Shown one piece after another: positions 48,101 through 61,600 of a DNA stretch of 64,000 bases (its first letter is position 1; every line of letters begins with the position of its first letter). A program made the translations under genes and the position numbers. The notes beneath the pieces were generated by a model. It was not told the origin of the DNA and searched no databases. It saw only the letters and a list, made by a program, of their open reading frames with translations. The DNA is from Trichosporon coremiiforme (lineage: Eukaryota; Basidiomycota; Tremellomycetes; Trichosporonales; Trichosporonaceae). The DNA lies in NCBI GenBank assembly GCA_039545355.1, contig BCJJ01000003.1:1695092-1759091 (forward strand). Direction: 5' to 3'.

Positions 48101-49743
48101 GTCGGCGTTGTAAGGGTTACAGACACACTCGTTGAGACGGAACGTACGCCAAGGACGGACGCGAACACGGTGACACATGATGGAGATCTTGTGGAGCGAA
48201 GGCTGACGGTTGAAAAGAACGATGTCTCCGTCGCGAACGTGGCGGTGAACAATGTCACCCACTCGCAGGTTGCGAGCCATCTCCTTTCGTCGCTCAATGT
48301 CCTTGATAGGCTGAAGCGAACGACGCGGGAAGGGGCCGCGGCCAGTCTCAATGATGTTGGCGCCAGGGTGCATCTTTGAACCGTTGACGACGGCCCTGCG
48401 CATCGCCTCCATGTTGTAGTCGGTGACGCGTTCCGGGTACGAGAGCTTGACGGCGATCTTTTCCGGCACGGCGACCTCGTCGATTCGCAGGTTCGGGTCG
48501 GGACCGATGACGGTACGTCCGGAGAAGTCCACACGCTTACCCGACAGGTTTCCACGGAAACGACCCTGCTTACCCTTCAGACGCTGGACGAAACCACGGA
48601 TGGGCTTCGAGCCCGTCGTGTTGATACCGGGGGTCTGAGAGTTGATGTACAGGGCAACCATCTGTGACAGAGTATCCCAGTTAAGGATCGTCTGCGTCAA
48701 TCCCTGGCCCTTCTCCATGACGGACAACAGCATGCGGTTCTGGTTGACGATTTCGACGAGCTTCGCGGTGAGGTCGTCCTCGTTGTTTCCAGCCTCCGAA
48801 GCCACCGACGGACGGATACAAGGAGGGGGCACCGAAATGTACGTCCAGAGGTAGTCTTCGGGTCGACCGACATCGGGGTGCAAAGACAGCAGCTCGGAGT
48901 CCTCAGCGGTCACGCGACGGAACAGCTCCAAGACCTTCAACGGGTTCAGGTCCTCCACCGACTTGCCGAGGTGGCTGCCAATGGCCGACTGCTCGGAAAC
49001 TACAGCCTTGAAGCCGTTCAGCCACTCGGCCTTGGCATCCGCATTCTTGTTTGAGCGGAAGGGCTCGTGAGAGATCTTGAGAGTACCCGACTTCTTGACG
49101 ATACCGTTCGGCGCGAAACAGTAAGGGCAAGTCGTCACCTTCTTACAAGAGGCAAGAACACCCTTGGACGCTGCCTGTCGCTGCAGCATTTCGATCCTCG
49201 GTCGTCGGAAACGCTTCAGATACGAAGCTCGCTCCTCTGGAGGGAGCAGTACTCGCGCACAGGTCTACATGTCAGGAGAATCGAGCTAGTCGAAGCTTAC
49301 CTTACAGATGCACTGCAGCATGTTGATAGTGGGGCGGAAGTAGCCAATGTGAAAGACCGGGAGGGCGAGCTTGATGTAGCCGTAGTGTCCCACACAATGC
49401 GTGTGGTCCTGGTGACAGGTCGGGCATGTTCCACCCTTCTCGTTGGGTCCCTGCTTGTTAGGTCTTGCAGAGGGTCACAACTCACCATAGCAGCGTCCAA
49501 AGGACCCTGCGGCGCGGTCGTACGCGTTCCATCGTCGTGGTTCTTGTACAGTTCCGGGATCGTTACCTCAACCTCGGCCACACGGACGATATCCTTGGGC
49601 GCGAATGGCTGGAACTGGATCTGCTTGCTGTCCTGTCAGCGTTGAAGCGGAAAGGCGGCGACAACAAGTACTTACATGCGCTTCGGAGCATCTTGAGACA
49701 CGTATTCTTTGGCGTTGTGGTCGATGTACTCTTCGGCGTCCAT
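45127..49743 (-). CDS. RPO31: RNA polymerase III largest subunit (Rpc160/Rpc1)
   Basis: Seven exons: 49743-49676, 49627-49486, 49453-49301, 49264-48076, 48033-47188, 47150-46723 and 46683-45127, giving 1,460 residues, as in the family. Landmarks are the zinc-binding clamp segment [17 protein letters not shown], then CPYCFAPNG, the bridge to [31 protein letters not shown], the catalytic [11 protein letters not shown] (three Asp binding the active-site Mg), [43 protein letters not shown] (bridge helix), and [38 protein letters not shown] (trigger loop to C-terminal domain). Pol III makes tRNAs, 5S and other small RNAs. Introns are 48, 32, 36, 42, 37 and 39 nt. The 32-nt intron (49454-49485, acceptor AAG) is the shortest in the window. 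No repeats like the Pol II CTD are present, as expected. Divergent from SLY1. Confidence 0.97.
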
Positions 49744-50149
49744 CTTGTCCGCGAGCGGCAACACTCTCTCTTTACCGGATGATCAGCTTATAACACGAGC
49801 GAACGGTCGGGACAGAAAGCTAGGCGGATGAAGAGGCCGCAGTTGAATTCCTCGAGAGATCGTGTTCGCGCGGAGCTTGCTTGACAACAGGAGAGAGCTG
49901 TTGGAGCCGAGAAGCAAGGTTTTGGATGGATGGGTAAGCGTCGCGAGCGTTGTGAACATGTCCTCAGAATTCTTGGAGTTCCAGTTTTGGAGTCAGGGTA
50001 AAACACGTTTCTATCACGTGACACCACTTCGCCACCTTCCACGACGAGCATCACGGCTATGACACAGACGTTGGTGCAAGCTCGACCCGTTGTTGCGCAC
50101 ATCGACGACACCTTGAGCTCCGATACCCACCGTCATCTTGTGAGCCAGC
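49744..50149. promoter_or_regulatory. Shared divergent promoter of RPC160 and SLY1
   Basis: 406 nt between two start codons on opposite strands. It must hold both promoters. It contains the TCACGTGA palindrome at 50014-50021 and a GAATTC-flanked AT-rich patch. No gene. Confidence 0.65.
50014..50021. promoter_or_regulatory. TCACGTGA palindrome in RPC160/SLY1 promoter
   Basis: Perfect 8-bp palindrome 129 nt before the SLY1 ATG and about 270 nt before the RPC160 ATG. It is the third such site in the window. Candidate Cbf1/bHLH site, inferred. Confidence 0.5.
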
Positions 50150-52393
50150 ATGTCGCATCCGACTCTGTTGCAGTCGCAGACCAATGCGCTGCGCACTCTC
50201 CTCAACCTGAACCAGCCGCCGACAACGAGCTCGACCAGCAACTCGTCTGGACAGACCCCCCGCCCGGGCACGCCGTCGACGGCGTTCGATGACAATGCTC
50301 AGTCTCAGCTCGTGTGGAAGGTTCTCATTCTAGATGAGCAGAGCCAGGCTATCTTCGCCCCTTCCTTCCGTATCCCGGACTTCCGAGAGCAGGGAGTAAC
50401 CCTCCACATGTGAGTGACCACCAAACCCTGGTGCACACTGACATCTAGGGGCCTGCACCAGAAGCGACCACCGCTCAATGACGTCCCGGCCATCTACTTT
50501 GTCGCTCCGACCCGCGAGAACATAAAGCGGATTGCTGAGGACCTCAACCCTCCCCTTTACTCCTCTTACCACCTCTCCTTCACGTCCGCCCTCCCTCGCT
50601 CCCTGCTCGAGGAGTTCGCATCGCTGATCCTGGCGAGTGACCCCTCTGGAGCCACGGGGCAGCTCATCAGCTCGGTTCATGACCAGTTCCTGGACTTTGT
50701 TGTTCCATCCTCGAACCTCTTCTCTCTGCTCCCGAGGAAGCTGATCACGCAAGGCAATGGAGGCAAGCCGCAGGGTCAACCTGCCGACGCTCGTCCCAGC
50801 TATGTTGTGCTGAGTGACCCGAAGGCTGGGGAGGTGGAGATCGAAGAGGAGGTCGAGCGTATTGCTCAAGGACTATTCAGCGTTATCGTTACCATGAGTA
50901 CGTAAAAGCTCATTTGACCGCGGTTTGGCTGACGTTTAGGTGTCGTGCCTATCATCCGCTCCCCTCGTGGAAACGCTGCCGAGATGGTGGCTCGTAAGCT
51001 TCACGACAAGCTGCGCAACCACATCACTTCCACCTCTTCTCAGCGGGGCGGGCCTAGCTTTGGTTCGGACAGCCTGCAGCGTCCAGGTTTGTGAGATTGC
51101 GACGTGCAGTGCTGACATCTAGTGCTCGTCATCCTCGACCGCAATGTCGACCTCGTCCCCATGCTGTCTCATTCGTGGACTTACCAGGCACTCGTTCACG
51201 ACGTTCTCAACATGAAGTTGAACAAGGTCACTGTTCCCAATCCCGAGGGAGGCAAGATGCAGCCCAAGACCTATGACATCGACTCGAAGGATTTCTTCTG
51301 GGCCAAGAATGCCGGCAACCCCTTCCCTCAGGTCGCTGAGGACATCGACACCGAGCTCAACCGCTACAAGGCGGACACGGCGGAGATCACTCGCTCGACG
51401 GGTCTCACGGACATGAGCGACTTGGAGAAGGCGATGGACGCCTCCCTGGGTGCCGCACACCTGAAGAAGGCGATTACCGCCCTCCCCGAGCTTTCGGAGA
51501 GGAAGCACACCCTTGACACCCACATGAACATCGCCACGGCGCTGCTCCAGGCTATCAAGGAGAGGAGCCTGGACAATCTCTTCCAGGTCGAGGAGAACGC
51601 GACTCGTGAGACCAAGGCGCAGATCATTGCCGCCATGAAGGGCCAGACCGACGAGCCCGGTCAAGTCGCCCACCCCACGCCGGAGGACCAGCTCCGTCTT
51701 GCCATCATTTACTACCTCTCCGCCCCGCAACTGTCCAAGGAGGATTTGCAAGAGATCACCAACTTGCTCAAGGAGGCCGGTGCTGACGTCGGTGCGCTCG
51801 AATACGTGAAGAAGGTCCGCGAGGTTACCAGAATGAGCATGATGGTGTCTCAGCCTGCTGTAGCTGCTCAGACGGCCAGCTCGGGCGGCGAATGGACGAA
51901 GGGCTTCAGCGCCTTTGGCAACCGTGTAAGTCCAAGCACTGCTGTCGAGATAATAGCTGACCACTAGATCACCGACCGTCTACGTGAGGGAGGTATTGCG
52001 GGAGTCGGCCTCGACAACCTCATCTCCGGCGTGAAGAACTTCCTTCCTGTCAAAAAGGAGCTCACCATCACTCGTCTCGTTGAGGCTTTGATGGAGCCCT
52101 CCACAGCAAACACGCAAGCCCTGCAGGATACGGACGACTACCTCACGCTCGACCCGCGAGCCACGCGTAGCCGCAACGCCCAGTCCGGACGACAGCGTTC
52201 GCAGTACCAGGAGGGAATCGTCTTCGTTGTCGGCGGAGGAGGCTATGTCGAGTACTCGAACCTGCAGGAATGGGCCAACCGAAGTCAGCGTGAGGGCGGA
52301 GGCGGCGGCAAGAGGATTACGTATGGAAGCACTGAGCTCATGAACCCGGAAGCGTTCGTCAAGGCGCTGGGAGAGCTTGGTCACTCCTCCTAG
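50150..52393 (+). CDS. SLY1: SM-family vesicle fusion protein Sly1
   Basis: Five exons: 50150-50409, 50449-50897, 50940-51086, 51123-51925 and 51968-52393, giving 694 residues. Sec1/Munc18 features are [65 protein letters not shown], then [17 protein letters not shown] and the C-terminal [17 protein letters not shown]. The Sly1 class is indicated by the DRNVDL segment followed by the KDFFWAKN block. Sly1 binds the N-peptide of Sed5 and drives SNARE assembly in ER-Golgi traffic. A Thr/Ser/Pro-rich insertion of about 40 residues sits near the N-terminus. Introns are 39, 42, 36 and 42 nt with acceptors TAG throughout. It is divergent from RPC160 and tandem with DYN1, 269 nt away. Confidence 0.95.
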
Positions 52394-52662
52394 ATAGACT
52401 AATATTATGAACATATTGTAGAGTACTAACAGCACCGTTGCACTCCAGAAGACGAAAGTTGAGACGGACGCTTCGTAACTGAGGGTTCAGGCACGAATCT
52501 GACAATCCGTCCTGTTTCATCCGTTGCCACTGTAAGGGTCATCCACGCGTCACGCGTAACCTGAGCGTTAGACGGTCCACCGCGCTGAGATTGTTGTTGA
52601 CCCGTCCACACATCACTTAAACAAACCGTTCGACAACCAAATATCACGTAAACGCTACCAGT

Positions 52663-55600
52663 ATGGCTTCCCCTTCACCCGACGAAGGGGAGTCCTTCGC
52701 CGCCGCAACAGGCGGCGGGCTGGGCTTTGACGTGGGCGTGTTCAAGGCGTATCTCTCTGCTCTGCTGCCTCCAGGTCCGTGCCGGTTATCCGCAGAAATG
52801 CACACACAGTCGCTTACCAGCAGTGATGTCAGCAACCCGCCCGGAGATTGAGAACAGTCTCTACGATGATCCCAACTTTGAGGAGAAGAGCTTGCGCTTT
52901 GCGACCGACCCGGGTTGTCAGGTTGTCTATGTCACCAAGGAGCGCTATGTTGACATGGACGAGGATGGTGAGTTGGAGCGTTGACGTTGAGCTGATGGCA
53001 GACCACCCGATCATGCGCGTTGGGTACCGCTTGTACCTTCCTCCAACCCCTCCCCACAGCCCCAACGTCCTCACGACTCTTGCACTCATCAAGTCTTCCC
53101 CGACGCTGGACAGCCTGTCGCCGATCGGCACGCAGCTGCACTTCATGCAGCTGTCGTCAGCTAGCGCGCCTCTGCTTATGGCCGACGACGGTGCTCAGTC
53201 AGCTCCTGGAACTGTCATCTCGACTCCGACTGCCCAAGCTTCGCCCTACGACGGACTGCACTCCCTCGTGCATTGGGGTGTCGCACCTTGGTTCGACAGC
53301 TACGTTGCGTCCAAGGGCACGCTCAACGATGGACCCATGAACAAGAAGGGCAACGAGAGTCAGATGGGTATCCCCATTACGAAGAAGAAGTTTGCAGAGC
53401 TTGAGCTTTCGCTTCTCCACCTCAAGCAAAATGTTGAGATCCCGGAGGTGCATCTGTCCGTGCACCCCGCTATCCGCAAGGCGGTCGCCCAAGTGAGTTG
53501 ACGACGAAGCTGAAAGCTGACATGACAGTGCCATGCCTCCGGACAGCGCGTCAGCGTCGATGCAGTTGAGCCAGCCTCCCTCATCTCCGACCAGACCTTC
53601 CTCAACAAGCTCCAGGCCGATGTCAACTCATGGATCAAGGAGATCCAAAAGGTCTCTAAGCTGTCACGCGATGTTGTCTCAGGCACCGCGTCTCAGGAGG
53701 TCAACTTCTGGTTGTCTATGGAGCATGCCCTTGAGAACATCGAGTCCCAGCTCAAGGGCGAGGAAGTCACGCTCGCTCTCGATGTGCTGAAGCACGCCAA
53801 GCGTTTCCACGCGACCGTATCGTTCATCGCCGACACTGGTATCAAGGAGGCGACCGAGGTCGTGCACAAGTACAATGTGCTCATGAAGGACTTCCCGCTC
53901 GACGAGCTGCTTGCGGCGACTGATCTCGAGAAGATCCGGGAGTCTATCCATTTGATCTTCGCTCACATCAACAAGAAGCTTAAGCTCTCGCCGTACCCCA
54001 TCAGGCGCACTCTGCCGCTCGTGGAGGCGATTTCTTCAGACTTCAACGACCAGCTCCTCCGCGTGCTCTCTGCCCAGCGACTGATGTACATGGACTACCC
54101 CAAGTTTGAAGAGGTCATGAACATGACGGCCGAGGTCTTTGGTGCCTGGGACGACAACATGAAGGACTTCACCAACGTCGCGCGTGAGGTGTCGCGTAAG
54201 CGTGCCGAGAAGTTCATCTCCATCAAAATCAACCCCGCCCATGCGAAGCTGCAGGAGCGTATCGCGTATCTGCGTGGCTTCCGCCGGTCGCACGAGCAAC
54301 TGCGTGTTATGACCAGCTCTACCCGAAGCTTCAGCGGGCTGGGTAACGATGTCCCTTTCGACATTGACATGGAGGAAGAGGTCCGCCTCTCCTACGAGAG
54401 TGTCAAGAACGTCGACGTCCTCGATGTCACGCCCGAGGGATCGGAAATCTGGTACGCAGCGGAGGTGTCGTACAACGACCGTGTCGCGCGCATCGAGAAC
54501 CAGATCATCTCCCGCCTTCGCGACAAGCTCGCGACCACCAAGACGGCTCAGGAGATGTTCCGCGTCTTCTCCAAGTTCAACACCCTTTTCGTGCGCCCCA
54601 AGATCCGAGGTGCCATTCAGGAGTACCAGACGCGCCTGATCGACTCGGTCAAGGACGACATCCGCGAGTTGCGCCAAAAGTTCACTGCCAACTACCGCAA
54701 CTCGCAGGCGTACCACATGTCGCAGCTGCGCGACTTCCCCAGTGTCTCCAGTGCCATCATCTGGGCTCGCCAGATTGAGCGTCAGCTCCTCACGTACATG
54801 AAACGTGTCGAGGACGTTCTGGGCAAGGGCTGGGAGAGCTACGCCGAGGGCCAGAAGCTCCAGGTAGAGAGTGCCAGCTTCCGCGCCAAGCTGGAGACTA
54901 AGCCTCTCTACGATGCCTGGATTGCTGAGATCACGCGTCGTGGCAATCTTACCGTCACTGGCAGGCTGTTCGACATCATTCGTACGCGTGCCACTAGCGC
55001 GAACCAACAGGGTAACCTGCAACTCATCGTCCAGTTCGATCCGCAGGTCGTCGCTCTGTTCAAGGAGGTGAGGGCGCTGATCTGGCTCGGCTTCCCGGTG
55101 CCACTCACCATTACCCATCGCGCCAAGGATGCGAAGCGAGTGTACCCTCACGCCGTCTCTCTCATGGAGTCGGTCAGGACCTACACTCAGACTCTCGACC
55201 TGATCGAGCAGAACCAGGATATCGCCATCTTGCTCGCGACCTACCGTAACACGGCCCAGCAGATGATCGCCCGCGGCATCAATATGCAGTGGGATCATCT
55301 CGTCAACGCCTACGAGAGCCACCGCTTCCTTGCCGGCTCCGAGGGTCGGGAGTCCCGCCACTTTGTCTACGTGCGGGAGTTCGCAAGTGTTGTGTCCCTG
55401 CTGCAGGACAAGACTGCCGCCCTCATCGACATATCGAATGACATCAGCCGCGTCGTTGAAGAACTCGAGACCTGTGCCTACACGGCCGAGGCCTTTTCTA
55501 ATCTCCTTGGGCAGGTCCAAAAGACGATCGACCAGCTGAACCTGGAGGGCTACAGCAATCTTGATGCCTGGGTGACTCAGTTAAACGAGCGTATCGATGC

Positions 55601-58600
55601 GGCTCTCAGCCGCCGCTTGGCTCTGGCGATCGACGCATGGTGTGCTGCTTTCACTAAGGCTGACGAGGAGCACGAAGGAGACCGTGATTTTGTCGTCGAC
55701 GACTCGAAGGCTGAGATCAAGATCAAGCCTCTGATCCACGAGGTCCGCATCCGCAACCAGGTCATCTACCTTGACCCCCCTATCGAGCTTGCGCGTGCGG
55801 AGTGGCTCGCCCAGTTCCAGAACGCCCTGGGTGTCGTTTGCAACCTGAACAGGATCCGCAGCTCGCGGTATGAGATCACTCTTCAGGTTGACGAGTCAAC
55901 CGCCGAGGAGACCAGCTACATCGGGCTCCTGACGTCGTCCGACAAGCTCGAGCTCCAGCGCCCGCTCCAGCTTATCGAGGCCAAGGTCCAGTCCGTTGGC
56001 GCCTACGTTGGCAAGTGGCTTCAGTTCCAGTCGCTCTGGGATCTCGAGGCGGACTACGTCTACAGCCGCTTGGGAGACTCCCTCACCAAGTGGGACCAGC
56101 TCCTCTCCGGTATCCGTCAGGCTCGTTCTACCTTTGACACGACCGATACTCGTAAGGACTTTGGCGTTTGCGTCATCGACTATGCCAACGCCCAGTCCAA
56201 GGTCAACGCCAAGTACGACTCGTGGCAGCGCGATTTACTGGCCAAATACGGCTCGAAGCTCGGCATGACCATGAAGGAGACCCACGCCGCGATCCTGAAG
56301 GCGCGTACCGACCTCGAGGGCTATGCGATCGAGGGAAGCTCCACCGCCCACGTTGTCGCCTTTATCACCTTCGTGCAGGACCTCAAGCGCAAGGTCGAGA
56401 CCTGGGGTCCCGAGATCGAGCAGTTTGGAACGGGTCAGAAGACACTCGAGCGCCAGCGCTACACCTTCCCCTCGGACTGGCTCTACGTCGACCAGATTCA
56501 GGGCGAGTGGAGTGCGTTCTCCGAAATTCTCAAGCGCAAGGATGACTCGATCAAGGAGCAAGTCGCTGGCCTGCAGCTCAAGATCGTCGCCGAGGACAAG
56601 GTCGTCGACGGCCGTATCCGTGACTTTGTCGCCGAGTGGGAGGAGAAGAAGCCGCTGCAGGGCAACATCAAGGCCGACATTGCCATCAACACTCTCAACG
56701 CCTTCGACTGTCGCCTCACCGTCCTCCAGGACGACTACGACCTCGTCTGCCGTGCCAAGGAGGCTCTCGATCTCGAGCACACCAAAGACGAGCGCCTCCA
56801 GCCGGTCACCGAGGAGCTCCGCGACCTCAAAGCTGTCTGGACTGCCCTTACGGGTATTTGGACACGTCTTAACCAGCTCCGCGAAGGGGCGTGGTCTGCC
56901 GTTCAGCCCCGCAAGCTGCGCCAGGAGCTCGACAGCATTCTCGGCTCAACTCGCGACATGCCCAGCCGCATGCGCCAGTACGCGGCGTTTGAGTTTGTTC
57001 AGGAGTCCATTCGTGCGCTCTTAAAGTCCAACATTCTCATCTCGGAGCTCAAGTCGGAGGCCCTGCGTGAGCGCCACTGGACCAAGCTCTACAAGTCGCT
57101 CCGCCTGTCGCACTCGTACCAGCCCCTGTCCATGACTCTTGGACAGGTCTACGACCTCGACCTGCAAAAGAACCATGCTCTCATCAAGGAAGTTGTCGTT
57201 CAGGCGCAGGGCGAGATGGCCCTCGAGGAGTTCCTGAAGCAGGTTCGCGAGACATGGACTTCGTACTCTCTCGACCTTGTCAACTACCAAAACAAGTGCC
57301 GTCTCATTCGCGGCTGGGACAACTTGTTCTCTAAGTGCAGCGAGCACCTGAACTCGCTTACGGCGATGAAGCTCTCGCCCTACTACCGTGTGTTCGAGGA
57401 GGACGCCGCCTCGTGGGAGGAGAAGCTCAACCGCGTGCATGTCCTGTTCGACGTCTGGATCGACGTTCAGCGCCAGTGGGTGTACCTCGAGGGCATCTTT
57501 TCCGGCTCTGCCGACATCAAGCACCTGCTCCCCGTCGAGAGCAGCCGCTTCCAGAACATCAACTCCGAGTTCCTCTCCGTCATGAAGAAGGTGTACAAGT
57601 CACCATTCGTTCTCGACGTGCTGAACATTCCTGGCATCCAGAAGAGCCTGGAGCGTCTTGCGGACCACCTGAACAAAATCCAGAAGGCGCTCGGAGAGTA
57701 CCTCGAGAAGGAGCGTTCGTCCTTCCCCCGCTTCTACTTTGTCGGTGACGAGGACCTGCTGGAAATCATCGGTAACAGCAAGGACATACACCGCGTCATG
57801 AAGCACCTCAAGAAGATGTTTGCGGGTATCTCCATCCTGCACCTCGACGAGGAGGCGACGCAGCTGAATGCCTTTGCTTCCCGTGAGGGCGAGGAAGTTG
57901 CCTTCCGCCAGCCGATCATTCTCAAGGACTACCCCAAGATCAACGACTGGCTTGCCAAGATCGAGAGCGAGATGCGTCTGTCTCTTGCCGTTCTGCTCTC
58001 GCAGGCTGTCAAGGACCTCCGCGAGATCTTCCGCGTCGACGGCGACCTCTCGCCCGAGAGCCTGCTCGAGTGGGTCAGCATCTACCCCGCGCAGCTTGTC
58101 GTCCTCGCTGTCCAGATCGCGTGGACTGAGCTCGTCGAGATGACCATGCCCGAGGGCAAGCTGCAGAGCGCTCTCGACCTGGTCTCGCGCATGCTCGACC
58201 TGCTGGCGGACACCGTTCTACAGGACATCCCCGTTCTGCAGCGTCGCAAGTGCGAGCACCTCATCACCGAGCTGGTTCACCAGCGTGATGCCATGCGCGC
58301 GCTTATTGGAAGCGCTACGACCTCGTTGACCTCGTTCGACTGGCTGTACTACATGCGCTTCTACCTGGACGAGACTATCGACGACCCGCTCTCGCGTCTG
58401 CAGGTTCGCATGGCCGACGCCGTCTTCCCGTATGGCTACGAGTACCTCGGGATCCCAGACCGTCTCGTCCAGACGCCGCTCACGGACCGCTGTTACCTCA
58501 CGCTCACCCAAGCTCTCGACAACCAGCTCGGAGGCTCTCCCTTCGGTCCCGCCGGTACCGGAAAGACCGAGTCCGTCAAGTCGCTCGGTGTCCAGCTCGG

Positions 58601-61600
58601 ACGCTTCGTTCTCGTCTTCTGCTGTGACGAGACCTTTGACTTCCAGGCGATGGGCCGTATCTTCATCGGTCTCTGCCAGGTCGGCGCCTGGGGATGCTTC
58701 GACGAATTCAACCGTCTCGAGGAGCGCATTCTGTCTGCTGTATCGCAGCAGGTGCAGAGCATCCAGCAGGGTCTTGCGTCGGCTGTCACCAACCCCGACA
58801 CAGAGGTCGAGCTTGTCGGCAAGAGGCTCAAGATCAACCCGCGCACCGGTATCTTCATCACGATGAACCCCGGATACGCCGGTCGCTCCAACCTCCCCGA
58901 CAACCTGAAGAAGCTCTTCCGTTCGATGGCCATGACCCGCCCCGACCAGGAGCTCATTGCACAGGTTCTTCTGTTCTCGAAGGGCTTCCGCACTGCCGAG
59001 ATCCTCGCATCGAAGATTGTGCCCTTCTTCAACCTGTGCTCAGAGCAGCTCAGTGCCCAGCCGCACTACGACTTCGGTCTTCGCGCACTCAAGGCGGTGC
59101 TCGCCAGTGCGGGTATCCTGAAGCGCAACCGCCACCTGGACGGCGGCGACGTTATCTCAGACGAGATCGCTGAGCAGCAGATTATGATCCAGTCCGTCAC
59201 CGAAACGATCGTGCCCAAGCTTGTCGCCGACGATGTGCCTCTCCTCCGCGCCCTCGTCGAGGACGTCTTCCCTGGCATCGAGTACCGCCCCGTTGACCTT
59301 GGTGAGCTCAAGGCCAAGATCGCAGAAGTCTGCGTCGAGCGCCGTCTGGTTGTTGGTGAGGCGTGGCTGGACAAGGTTATACAGCTGTACCAGATCCAGA
59401 ACATCTCGCACGGCCTCATGATGGTCGGTCCGTCTGGAAGCGGAAAGTCGCAGGCGTGGCAGGTCCTGCTCGCCGCACTCGAGCGTGTCGACGGTGTCGA
59501 AGGTGCCTCGTACGTCATCGACCCCAAGGCGATCGACAAGGAGGCGCTGTACGGAACCCTCGACCCCACTACTCGCGAGTGGAACGACGGTCTGTTTACC
59601 CACATTCTCCGCAAGATCGTCGACAACGTCCGTGGAGAAACTGCTAAGCGCCACTGGATCATCTTTGATGGTGATGTCGACCCCGAGTGGGTTGAGAACC
59701 TCAACTCGGTCCTTGACGACAACAAGCTCCTCACTCTGCCGAACGGTGAGCGTCTCAACCTCCCGCCCAATGTTCGCGTCATGTTCGAGGTCGAGCACCT
59801 CCGTTATGCCACCCTCGCCACCGTCTCTCGTTGTGGCATGATCTGGTTTTCCGAGGAGGTCATTGACATCGACATGGTCTGCCAGCACAACCTCAACCTG
59901 CTCGCGAGCGTGCCCATCGTCAGCAGTGATGAGGACATTCTCGAGTATGGTGCCGAGGCTGCCGCTCACCAGAGCGAGACGCAGAAGCAGATCGCCACCA
60001 TCCTTGAGCCGCACTTTGGTCCCGGTGGTCTTGTTCGCAACGCTCTCGAGTTTGCCGCCAAATCCGAGCACATCATGGACTACACCGCCACTCGTGCGAT
60101 CAACACGCTCTTCTCGCTCCTCAAAGCTACCGTTCGCAATGTCATCGAGTACAACCTCCACCACAGCGACTTCCCTCTACCTGCGGACAAAGTTGAGGCG
60201 TACGTTACCCGCCGCCTCCTGCTCAATGTAATCTGGTCGTTTGTCGGTGACGCCAAGCTCGACATCCGCGCGGAGCTTGGAGAGCAGCTCCGTCTCACTT
60301 CTGGCATTGAGACGCCGCCCATGCAGCCCGGTGGCTCGCTCATCGACTACGACGTCAACGTCGCCAACGCCGAGTGGGTGTCGTGGCAGTCGCGCGTGCC
60401 GACGATCGAGGTCGAGACGCACTCCATCACCTCTGCCGATGTGGTCATCCCGACCATTGACACTGTCCGCCACGAGGAGGTTCTCTACAACTGGCTCGCC
60501 GAGCACAAGCCGCTCATTCTCTGTGGCCCTCCCGGCTCGGGTAAGACGATGACTCTCTTCAGTGCTCTGCGCAAGCTCAGCAATCTCGAGGTCGTTGGCC
60601 TCAACTTCTCGAGTGCCACCACCCCGGAGCTCATCCTCAAGACCTTCGAGCAGTACTGCGAGTACCGCAAGACGCCCAACGGCGTCGTGCTCGCTCCTAC
60701 CCAGATCGGCCGCTGGCTCGTTGTGTTCTGCGACGAGATCAACCTGCCCGCCACGGACAAGTACGGCACCCAGCGCGTCATCTCGTTCATCCGCCAGCTC
60801 ATGGAGCGGAACGGCTTTTGGCGCACCAGCGACCTGTCCTGGGTCACTCTCGAGCGCATCCAGTTTGTCGGTGCCTGTAACCCTCCGACCGACCCTGGCC
60901 GTGTGCCACTTTCGCACCGTTTCATGCGCCACGCTCCTGTTGTCATGGTCGACTACCCCGGAGAGATCTCGCTCAAGCAGATTTACGGCACCTTCAACCG
61001 CGCTCTGCTCAAGGTCGTGCCCAACCTCCGCGGCAGCGCCGAGGCACTCACCGACGCGATGGTCGCGTTCTACCTCGCCTCCCAGAAGAGGTTCACCGCC
61101 GATGTGCAGGCGCACTATATCTACTCGCCGCGTGAGCTCACTCGCTGGGCTAGAGGTATCTATGAGGCCATCAAGCCTCTTGAGACGCTGTCGCTGGAGG
61201 GACTGGTTCGTGTCTGGGCGCACGAGGCTCTCCGTCTCTTCCAGGACCGTCTCGTGTCTGAGTCGGAGAAGAAGTGGACCGACGATGTGCTCGACGAGAC
61301 CGCCGCCAAGTACTTCTCGAACGCGAACATGTCCGAGGCCCTCGCGCGTCCCATCCTGTTCTCGACCTGGACGTCGAAGAACTACATCCCGGTCGACCGC
61401 GAGGCGCTCCGCGAGTACACCAAGGCTCGTCTCCGCGTGTTCCACGAGGAGGAGCTCGACGTGCCGCTCGTCCTGTTCAACGACGTGCTCGACCACGTCC
61501 TTCGCATCGACCGTGTGTTCCGCCAAGTTCAGGGCCACCTGCTGCTCATCGGTGTCAGTGGCAGTGGAAAGACGACTCTGTCTCGCTTCGTCGCCTGGAT